Assembly (NCBI GenBank): GCA_016218905.1
Contig: JACRCS010000560.1
Span: 1 to 5,085, forward strand
DNA: 5,085 nt
Source: Deltaproteobacteria bacterium
GTDB lineage: Bacteria > Desulfobacterota_C > Deferrisomatia > Deferrisomatales > JACRMM01
Direction of reading: 5' to 3'
Part shown: piece by piece, positions 1-5,085 of the stretch
Numbering within the stretch: position 1 is the first letter of the stretch
Layout of the letters: the number at the start of each line of letters is the position of its first letter
The notes under the pieces: model-generated
Database searches by the model: none
The model's input: only the letters and a program-made list of their open reading frames with translations
Told to the model about the DNA's origin: nothing
Made by a program: the position numbers and the translations under genes

Positions 1-2
1 CC

Positions 3-287
3 CTGGCCTCCGGGTAGCCCCACACGGTGGCACTCCCGACCGACGGCAGCCTCTGGGCCTGGGGGGCCAACGACAAGGGCCAACTCGGCGACGGGACCAC
101 GATGGCCAAGACCGCGCCGAACCGTGTCGGCACGGACGCCGACTGGAAGACGCCGACGGCCGGGACCGCTCATGCGCTGGCGCTCAAGACCGGGGGCACC
201 GCCTCGGCCTGGGGCTGGGGGTACTATGGCCAGCTGGGAGAGGGCACCTACTGGATGTCTCCGGTCCTGGGCCGGGTTGCGAACCTC
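3..287 (+). repeat. RCC1-type propeller repeats (partial, degenerate)
   Basis: Two RCC1 units are visible, the first entering from the left edge. Unit 1 reads 'HTVALPTDGSLWAWGANDKG' followed by QLGDGT; unit 2 reads 'AHALALKTGGTASAWGWGYY' followed by GQLGEGT. These match the common bacterial RCC1 phrase 'HT.ALK.DG.LWAWG.N..GQLGDGT'. Departures from that phrase are a TAG where a residue is expected (15-17), P for K in 'ALPTDG', G for D in 'KTGG', and A-S in place of L-W in the second unit. RCC1 repeats usually come as about seven blades, so most of the propeller should lie upstream. The last part (V-L-G-R-V-A-N) trails into a short linker before TSP3. Confidence 0.8.
15..17 (+). other. In-frame TAG inside an RCC1 repeat
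   Basis: TAG interrupts L-A-S-G / P-H-T-V-A-L, a phrase that RCC1 repeats normally carry without a break ('.A.G..HT.AL'). A one-base change from TAC or TAT (Tyr) would explain it, but the original residue cannot be known from this window. Only 14 bases are visible upstream, so the claim that coding continues to the left rests on four residues. Confidence 0.65.
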
Positions 288-632
288 ACGCTCCTCAACC
301 CTGATTCCGATGGCGACGGCGTCAACGATGCGGTCGACCTCTGCCCCAGCACGCTGGCGGGCCAGCCGGTGGACGCCAACGGCTGCGCTGCCTCCCAGCG
401 GGACACGGACGCCGACGGCGTCAAGGACGACGTGGACCTCGGCCCCAGCACGCTGGCGGGCCAGCCGGTGGACGCGAACGGGTGCGCGGCGTCGCAGCGG
501 GACACGGACGGCGACGGCGTGAAGGACGACAAAGACCTCTGTCCCGCCACCCCGGCGGGCCAGGCGGTCGACGCCAACGGCTGCGCGGCGTCCCAGCGCG
601 ACACCGACGGCGACGGGGTGAAGGATGACTAA
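27..632 (+). CDS. RCC1 / TSP3-repeat fragment (5' part of the interrupted Rhs gene)
   Basis: This 201-codon frame can be read from GTG at 27 to TAA at 630. GTG 27 is unlikely to be a true start: it encodes the V of the RCC1 phrase 'HTVAL.TDGSLWAWG', the codons before it (18-26, P-H-T) already belong to that phrase, and 3-14 before the TAG read L-A-S-G as RCC1 repeats do. No convincing ribosome binding site precedes it. Residues 1-87 or so are RCC1-like, with 'WAWG', 'GQLGDGT' and 'GQLGEGT' blade motifs. From residue 93 on there are TSP3 repeats with DxDGDGVxD calcium loops and paired Cys. There is no signal peptide or membrane segment. If made, the product would end in the fourth TSP3 repeat without the propeller or shell. 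It is best treated as a piece of the larger gene and not as an independent protein. RCC1 propellers mostly act as binding scaffolds; no partner can be named here. Confidence 0.55.
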   Translation: MALPTDGSLWAWGANDKGQLGDGTTMAKTAPNRVGTDADWKTPTAGTAHALALKTGGTASAWGWGYYGQLGEGTYWMSPVLGRVANLTLLNPDSDGDGVNDAVDLCPSTLAGQPVDANGCAASQRDTDADGVKDDVDLGPSTLAGQPVDANGCAASQRDTDGDGVKDDKDLCPATPAGQAVDANGCAASQRDTDGDGVKDD

Positions 633-788
633 GACCTCTGTCCCTCGACGCCTGCGGGCCAGGCGGTGGACGCCAACGGCTGTGCCGCCTCCCAAAAGGA
701 CACCGACCACGACGGCGTCAACGACGCCCTGGACCGCTGCCCCGACTCGCCGGCCGGGCAGCCGGTCAACGGCTCCGGCTGCCCGCCG
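303..788 (+). repeat. Five tandem 99-bp TSP3 (thrombospondin type 3) repeats
   Basis: The units start at 303, 402, 501, 600 and 699; the first four are exactly 99 bp (33 codons) and the last is shortened at its end. Each follows D-x-D-x-D-G-V-x-D-D/A-x-D-L-C-P-x-x-x-A-G-Q-x-V-D-x-x-G-C. The Asp-rich loop is the calcium site, and the two Cys per unit fit the disulfide pattern of exported TSP3 repeats. Such arrays form stiff calcium-bound stalks and are common next to OmpA-like domains and in surface proteins. Unit 2 has Gly (GGC, 441-443) where the others have the first Cys. Unit 4 has TAA (630-632) where unit 3 has AAA. Unit 5 has R in place of L before its first Cys. I infer a spacer between the RCC1 head and the teneurin-like body. 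Confidence 0.9.
630..632 (+). other. In-frame TAA inside TSP3 repeat 4
   Basis: Unit 4 reads G-V-K-D-D-stop-D-L-C-P, where unit 3 reads G-V-K-D-D-K-D-L-C-P. The codon at the same place 99 bases earlier (531-533) is AAA, so one A-to-T change creates the stop. The repeat continues in frame through D-L-C-P and G-C-A-A-S-Q-K, and unit 5 follows in the same frame. It is therefore a nonsense codon within a repeat, not a domain end. Confidence 0.9.
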
Positions 789-3700
789 GTAGCACCGCTC
801 CCGGACGGGTCCTTTGGGAAGATCTACGAGGAACTGATCCCGGCCAACGCTACGATCGGCGCTTACGACCCCAGGCGCTTCGCTCTCGTCACGGGGCTCG
901 TCACCGACGGGGCGGGCGACCCGCTTGCCGGGGTGACCGTGGGGGTTGTTGGCCACCCGGAGTTCGGCACCGCCGCAACCGACGGCACCGGACGCTTCAT
1001 CCTTCCGGTCGAAGGGGGAGGTTGGCTCACCCTCTCGTATCAGGCGCCGGGCCGCTTGCCGGCGCATCGCCAAGTGGATGCACCGTGGAACGACTTCGCC
1101 GTCGCCGAGACGGTGGCCCTGATCCTCCCCGACCCCCACGCCACCCTCGTCGTGCCGGACGGGAATCCGGCAACCGTCGCTGTCCACCGCAGCACGCCTA
1201 CGTCCGACGCCTCGGGCATCCGTGCGGCCACGGTGGTCCTCACCGGCGACACCCACGCCTTCGGGAAGAACGGAAGCGGCCCCGAGGCGGCGCTCTCGTC
1301 CCTCACGCTGAGGGTCACCGAGTATTCGACCCCCGCGTCCATGCCGGCGAACCTCCCGCCCGCCTCGCTCTTCACCTATTGCGCCGAGTTCTCGGCCGAC
1401 GAGGCCGAACACGTGCGCTTCGACCGGCCCGTCACCGTGTACGTTGACAATTTCCTGGGCTTCCCTGTCGGCGGCTTCGTCCCGGTCGGTACCTATGACC
1501 GGGAGAAGGCGGCGTGGATTCCGATGGAGAACGCGCGCGTGGTGCGCCTGCTCGACACCGACGCCGACGGCCGCGGTGACGCCCTCGACGCCACCGGCGA
1601 CGGCACTCCCGACGACCTCGACGGGGACGGCAGCGTCGTGAACGACGCACGGGGCCTCGACGATCCGGCCACGAACCCGCCGGGGTCGACCTACCTGCGC
1701 CTGACCCTCGCGCACTTCAGCATCATCGACGTCAACGCCGCCGGCTCAGCTGCGACGGGTGCGATCGAGGCGGTGCCGGCGAACGCTCCGGGCACGGACC
1801 TTGGTGCTGCGCCGCCAGCCGGGGCGGGAGGGGAAGGTCCGGGGGCGGGCGGCGAAGGTACCGGGGTGGACATGCCCTGCGCCACACCCTCGGGTCCCGC
1901 CAATCGGGTCAACTCCTACGTCACCCACCTCGATCGCACGTACCACGAGGATGTCGCAGTGGCCGGGACTCCCTTCACGCTCGCCTACGCGAGCAGCCGG
2001 GTCGAGGGGTACAAGACCCGCATCACCATCCCGCTGACCAGTGCGACCGTCCCCCCTGGGCTCCAAGAGATCGAGGCGCGAGTCGTGGTCGCCGGGCGCG
2101 TCTTCGAACGCGTCTTCCCCCCGCAGCCCAACCAGGCCACGGAGGTCCTCTGGGACGGGCTCGACGTGACTGGAAGGCCGGTCGCCGGCACGAGGTTCGC
2201 GCGCATCCGGGTCAGCTACGTCTACCCGGTCGTGTACTGGCTCCCCGCCGCGTCAGAGCCGAACGCCTTCGGCCAGCCGGGAACGATCCCTACGACGGTC
2301 CTCGCCCGGGGGGGAGGGCACATCGTCACTACGAACATCGTCCCCGTCGTACGCCCTTCCGTGGGCGACACTGGCGCTGGGTGGGGGTTGTCGGAGCACC
2401 ACTGGCTCGCCACCGGCGGCGAGCCTCTCCTCCTCAAGGGCGACGGTTCGGTTCTCCGGCCCGGCACGGGAGACCTTCTGGAGACCGTCGAACTGCCGGT
2501 GGGGCTGGCGAATCTCCCGGCTGGCCCGCGCCTCGCCGCGGCCGCCGACGGCGCCCTCTACATCTGGAATGCCAACGCTTTTCGGATCTGGAAACGAAGC
2601 CCCGATGGCACCTTCGCCCCCTTCGTGGGAAGCGGCGCCTACGGCTACGCGGGCGACGGGGGCCCGGCCGGCGAAGCCAGCCTCGGCTACGTCGGCGGCG
2701 TCGCGGTGGGGGAGCAGGAGGGCAAGACGGTCCTCTATCTCGCCGACCAGTCCTTCCACGTCGTGCGAAGGGTCGCCTGGAGCCCCGAACGGGGCCGCTA
2801 CGAGATCTCGACCGTGGCCGGAAGGGGCAGGGCGCCCGTGGAGAACGAGCCCATCGGCGACAACGGCCCGGCCACCGGCGCCCTTCTCAACGTCCCAGCG
2901 GGCCTCGCGCTCGCCCCCGACGCGAGCCTCTACGTCTCGGAGCTCTACGGACACCGTATTCGCCGGATCGACCCCGCCGGCACGATCATGACGTTTGCGG
3001 GGGGCGGCTCCAACGGGAGCCAGTTGGGCGATGGCGGCCCGGCGAGGGAGGCGGTGCTTTCCCTGGTCATCGATGTCGTCGCCGATGCCTTCGGCAACGT
3101 CTACGTCGCCGACCAGAGCGCCGTCGGTGGCCGTGTGCGCCGGATCGATTCGGCAGGGATCATTACCACGGTGGCGGGAACGGGCGACTGCGGCGAGAGC
3201 CACGATGGCGTGCTCGCGGTCGAGGCTCCCCTCTGCTCGGTGCAGTCCCTCGCCCTCGATTCCCGGGGAACCGTTTACTTCCAGAGTATGACCTACCCCA
3301 GGGTGTGGAAGATCGACCCGTCGGGGAGGCTTCGCACGGTCGTCGGCACGGGCGAGTTCGGGGTCTCGCCCGACGGGACGCCGGGGCGCATGGCCAAGGT
3401 GCGCCCGGTGCAGCGCATCGAGATCGACCCGGCGGACAACCTCTACTTCACCCAGCTCTCCGGCATCCGGAGGGTCGTGAAGGATCCCATGAGCGAACGG
3501 CTGCTCGCAGCGTTCGGAAACGAAGGCGCCGAGCACCTCGTCTCCGACGGCAGCGGCCAGGCCTACGTCTTCGACATCCGAGGCCGGCACCTGCGCACGG
3601 TGGACGCGGCGACGGGAACGACTCTGCTCACCTTTGGCTACGACGACAGCGCGCCCGACCTGCTCACGAGCATCACCGATCGCTTTGGAAACGAGACGAG

Positions 3701-5085
3701 GCTCGAGCGCGCCTCCGACGGAACCCCCCTTCGCTTTGTCGCCCCCGGGGGCCAGACGACAACGCTCACCGTCGAAAACGGCCGGTTGACGCGGGTCCTC
3801 TTGCCCGATCTCACGGCCTACGACTTCACCTACACCGCTGGTGGGCTCTTGGAAGACGAGCTCGACCCCAACCGAAACCTCTTTACGCACCGCTACAACC
3901 CCACAACCGGAAGGCTCATTGAGGTCACCGAGCCCGAGGGGGGCGGCTGGGTCTACGGGCAGAGCGTGGAGGCGGAGCGGAACGTAACCACGGTGACCAC
4001 CGCCGAGAGAAACACCATCTCGTACGCGCAGAGCACCGACGGGATCGATACGGGGACCGGGGCGACCACCCTCGTGACGACCACCCCCCAGGGCAGCCAA
4101 AGCCTGTACACGCTCGCGGCGGACAGCCTCGGGTCCACGTCCGAGACGCCCTGCGGCATGACGATCGACACGGCCTTCCGGCCCGAAGCGCGCTACGGCT
4201 TTCTCACCCCCGCCGCCTCAACTACGACACTCCCGAGCGGGCAGGCCCGGACCAAGACCTGGTCTCGCACCTACGCCGACACCGACGGCGACGAAGCCGA
4301 CGACCTCGTCGTCGACGAGACGACGGTCGACGGCAAGGCTTGGACGACGCAGAACAGCACCCTCGCCGGCACGGTCACGAGCACCTCGCCGCTCGGGCGG
4401 GCGAGCACCCTGTACTACGACCCCGCCACCCTCCTGCCCCAGACCGTCGCGGTGCCGGGGCTTCTGCCCGGGAGTTTCACCTACGATCCGCACGGCCGGC
4501 TCAAGACCTCTACCGTCGGGGACCGCACGGCGAGCCTCTTCTACGACCCGAACGGCTACCCCGACTACGCCGTCGCGGCCGACGGCACGGTGATCGAATC
4601 CAGCTACGACATCATGGGCCGGCTCCGCGACGAGATCCGACCCGGCGACAATCAGCACCACACCGACGGCTACAACCCCGGCCGGGGCGACACCCGGGTC
4701 CACTACGACTACGACGCCAACGGCAACCTCACGGTGCTCGTCACGCCCACGGACGCCGCCCACGGCTTCGGGTACACGGCCAACGACCAGCGGGAGGCGT
4801 ACACCACGCCGCTCAGTGGAAGCTACCAGTACACCTACGACAAAGAGCGGAAGCTCAAGACCCTGAGGTTCCCCTCGGCCAAGGTCATCACCAACACGTA
4901 CGTCAAAGGGCTCCTGGACCACACCCACCTGCCGGCGGGGGAGGGCACGATCACCTACAGCCACGACTGCGCGGGCCGGATCGACGGCGCCACGAGGGGG
5001 AGCGAGAGCGTCGCCCTCGCCCACGACGGCTCGCTCCTGACCACCGACACTCGCCAGGGGCTCCTGAACGAGGTGCTCGCGTACA
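633..5085 (+). CDS. Teneurin-like Rhs/YD-repeat protein, main part (3' partial, runs off right edge)
   Basis: The frame is open for 1,484 codons from just after TAA 630-632 to the window end. It begins mid-way through TSP3 repeat 4, completes repeat 5, then carries a TTR-like domain (885-1127), a conserved Rhs-associated region (1128-1742), an FN-plug-like region (1869-2280), an NHL propeller (about 2541-3510) and YD repeats (3537 on). In teneurins and bacterial Rhs/Tc relatives the YD repeats wind into a hollow shell, the propeller caps one end and the plug seals it. I infer the same here, outside the cytoplasm. In-frame candidates for a separate start are GTG 666, GTG 921, GTG 930 and ATG 1341; none has a clear Shine-Dalgarno sequence and none falls at a sensible domain edge, so I give the open frame and not a start. 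There is no stop in the window. The Rhs core and C-terminal tip are missing. Its identity as an Rhs/NHL protein is secure; its independent expression is not. Confidence 0.85.
885..1127 (+). other. Carboxypeptidase-regulatory / transthyretin-like (TTR) domain
   Basis: The translation 'LVTGLVTDGAGDPLAGVTVG' and the later T-D-G-T-G-R-F-I-L-P-V-E-G-G-G-W-L-T-L match the CarboxypepD_reg-like pattern 'v.G.V.D..G.PL.GV.V......T..DG.G.F.l.v..G...L...'. It is about 80 residues, the usual size of this beta-sandwich. Teneurins carry a TTR-like domain just before the FN-plug, and this one holds a matching place. It is a structural or adhesive module with no catalytic residues expected. Confidence 0.8.
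1128..1742 (+). other. Conserved Rhs-associated beta-rich region with an Asp-rich calcium-type segment
   Basis: I recognise this stretch from memory as one often placed before the NHL/YD part of large bacterial Rhs proteins. It shows L-F-T-Y-C-A-E-F-S-A-D-E-A near 1369-1407, then 'VRFDRPVTVYVDNFLGFPVG', F-V-P-V-G-T-Y-D-R-E-K-A-A-W-I-P, and an Asp-rich segment at 1554-1646 with D-T-D-A-D-G, D-G-T-P-D-D-L and D-G-D-G motifs. It ends with H-F-S-I-I-D-V-N-A-A-G, where relatives, as I recall them, carry a 'HFTPWDxN.P.G' motif. I cannot give a domain name with confidence. The Asp-rich part resembles TSP3/EF-hand-like calcium loops without the Cys pairs. Confidence 0.6.
1743..1868 (+). other. Gly/Pro/Ala-rich linker with a G-rich tract on the coding strand
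   Basis: The protein here is low in complexity (G-A-A-P-P-A-G-A-G-G-E-G-P-G-A-G-G-E-G-T-G) and probably a flexible link between the conserved region and the FN-plug-like part. The coding strand at 1821-1849 has G runs of 4, 3, 4, 5 and 3, with loops of 1, 1, 7 and 1 bases. That fits a canonical quadruplex pattern in DNA or mRNA, but it may simply be a by-product of GGN glycine codons. Confidence 0.6.
1869..2280 (+). other. FN-plug-like region of teneurin-related Rhs proteins
   Basis: The segment begins D-M-P-C-A-T-P. It then has Y-H-E-D-V-A-V-A-G-T-P-F-T-L-A-Y-A-S-S-R, followed by G-Y-K and 'ITIPLTSATVPPGLQEIEAR'. Next come V-V-V-A-G-R-V-F-E-R-V-F-P-P-Q-P-N-Q, then W-D-G-L-D-V-T-G-R-P-V-A-G and V-S-Y-V-Y-P-V-V-Y. 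Similar phrases occur in bacterial Rhs proteins between the TTR-like domain and the propeller. In solved teneurin structures the domain at this place (FN-plug) closes the open end of the YD shell. I assign that role by position and motif similarity; the exact borders are approximate. Confidence 0.65.
2370..2459 (+). other. Rhs lead-in motif G-x-G-W-x-L...H-H...G-D-G-S
   Basis: T-G-A-G-W-G-L-S-E-H-H-W-L, then L-L-L-K-G-D-G-S-V-L-R, matches the signature that introduces the Rhs body in many bacterial proteins ('lG.GW.L..h.......l.l.dG...'). It lies directly before the first propeller strand. It is expected to start the shell or propeller fold and has no separate activity. Confidence 0.65.
2541..3510 (+). 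repeat. NHL / SMP-type beta-propeller (five aligned loops)
   Basis: The blades follow the pattern 'DG.lYv.d....+ir+ID..G.i.t.aG.G......GDGGPA..A.l'. Loop Asp codons are at 2655 (G-D-G-G-P-A), 2859 (G-D-N-G-P-A), 3030 (G-D-G-G-P-A), 3204 (H-D-G-V-L-A) and 3372 (P-D-G-T-P-G), spaced 68, 57, 58 and 56 residues. Strand signatures include 'LYVSELYGHRIRRIDPAGTI', V-R-R-I-D-S-A-G-I-I-T-T-V-A-G-T-G and V-W-K-I-D-P-S-G-R-L. In teneurins the NHL propeller sits beside the YD shell and binds partners. Here I infer a binding head facing the outside. A sixth blade may be formed by the stretch entering the YD shell. Blade 4 has a Cys pair flanking its loop (codons 3189 and 3234). Confidence 0.88.
3537..5085 (+). 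repeat. Rhs/YD-repeat shell (incomplete at right edge)
   Basis: Many short Tyr-Asp-type units of the form '.Y.yD..GrL..v....G......Y' occur. Examples are T-F-G-Y-D-D, T-D-R-F-G-N-E-T-R-L, H-R-Y-N-P-T-T-G-R-L-I-E-V-T, 'FTYDPHGRLKTSTVGDRTAS', L-F-Y-D-P-N-G-Y-P, S-S-Y-D-I-M-G-R-L-R-D-E, Y-D-Y-D-A-N-G-N-L and Y-Q-Y-T-Y-D-K-E-R-K-L-K-T-L. Such repeats spiral into a cocoon-like shell in teneurins and in the Tc toxin B/C complex. One stretch (4278-4304, D-T-D-G-D-E-A-D-D) carries an extra calcium-type Asp motif. The Rhs core and any C-terminal effector lie past 5085. Confidence 0.92.

Larger units (their letters stand above)
1..5085 (+). pseudogene. Teneurin-like Rhs/YD-repeat protein gene, partial at both ends, interrupted by two in-frame stops
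   Basis: This entry joins the two fragments listed separately. Seen: one frame reads from position 3 to 5084 (1,694 codons) as RCC1, TSP3, TTR-like, FN-plug-like, NHL and YD-repeat protein. It is broken only by TAG at 15-17 and TAA at 630-632. Each stop lies within a repeat unit whose sequence resumes in frame on the other side, so neither is a natural gene end. No frameshift is visible; I checked the register at many points along the window. Known: proteins of this class are exported, very large, and often end in a variable toxin or effector domain enclosed by the YD shell. Inferred: either a recently inactivated gene or an intact one carrying base errors. The start, any signal peptide and the C-terminal core are outside the window. 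Joining the parts into one gene is well supported; 'pseudogene' is only one reading of the stops. Confidence 0.6.

Noticed and set aside
15..632. Recoding of stop codons (alternative genetic code or selenocysteine-type insertion)
   Set aside because: Two different stops (TAG and TAA) replace what look like different residues, neither is TGA, and no other stop appears in over 1,690 codons. A reassigned code would be expected to show many more.
666..668. GTG as the start of an independent downstream gene
   Set aside because: It falls in the middle of TSP3 repeat 4 (G-Q-A-V-D-A-N-G-C), without a clear ribosome binding site or promoter, so it is not a natural start.
303..788. Regular 99-bp repeats considered as a CRISPR array or non-coding satellite
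   Set aside because: Units are head to tail with no unique spacers, the length is a multiple of 3, and differences are mostly synonymous. They translate as TSP3 repeats.
2381..3922. 513-codon open frame on the + strand in another register
   Set aside because: The translation is dominated by Arg, Gly and Pro, as expected from an out-of-frame reading of GC-rich codons, and has no domain pattern. The overlapping frame carries the NHL propeller.
2253..4100. 615-codon open frame on the minus strand
   Set aside because: Its triplets are in exact register with the + strand codons. It is open because the sense frame almost never uses TTA, CTA or TCA, and it ends exactly at the rare sense Ser codon TCA at 2253-2255. 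Its product has no recognisable domain, while the + strand reads as NHL and YD repeats.
4218..5024. 268-codon open frame on the minus strand, rich in Val and Gly
   Set aside because: It is the same codon-register shadow, ending at the sense Ser codon TCA at 4218-4220. The opposite strand is clear YD-repeat coding sequence.

Overview
The window lies inside one very large secreted or surface repeat gene on the + strand. Both ends of the gene are outside the window, and no complete gene, RNA gene, promoter or terminator is visible. A single frame (codons starting at positions divisible by 3) can be followed from position 3 to the last full codon at 5082-5084. Only two stops break it: TAG at 15-17 and TAA at 630-632. 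Both sit inside recognisable protein repeats, and the homology continues on each side of each stop. After 632 the frame stays open for 1,484 codons and runs off the right edge.

Domain order, left to right: the end of an RCC1-type region (about 3-287); five tandem 33-residue thrombospondin type 3 (TSP3) calcium-binding repeats (303-788); a carboxypeptidase-regulatory / transthyretin-like beta-sandwich (about 885-1127); a conserved bacterial Rhs-associated region with a second Asp-rich calcium-type segment (1128-1742); a Gly/Pro linker (1743-1868); a region resembling the FN-plug of teneurins (about 1869-2280); a short 'GW.L..HH ... GDGS' lead-in (about 2370-2459); an NHL/SMP beta-propeller with five aligned loops (about 2541-3510); and an Rhs/YD-repeat shell (about 3537 to beyond 5085). 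From the TTR-like domain on, this is the order seen in teneurins and their bacterial relatives (TTR, FN-plug, NHL, YD shell). The C-terminal Rhs core and any variable toxin tip would lie past the right edge. The signal peptide or other export signal would lie to the left.

The DNA is very GC-rich with a strong preference for G or C at third codon positions. With the RCC1 + TSP3 + NHL + YD combination, this suggests a Gram-negative, high-GC bacterium of the deltaproteobacterial/myxobacterial kind or a similar environmental lineage. That placement is an inference and is weak. The long antisense frames are by-products of this codon bias.

The main question is the state of the gene. Two nonsense codons, a lost Cys in one TSP3 repeat and several consensus-breaking residues in RCC1 all fall in the first 650 bases, while the next 4.4 kb have no stop or frameshift. 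Recent pseudogenisation, base errors in a repetitive assembly region, or a downstream part still expressed on its own are all compatible with this.
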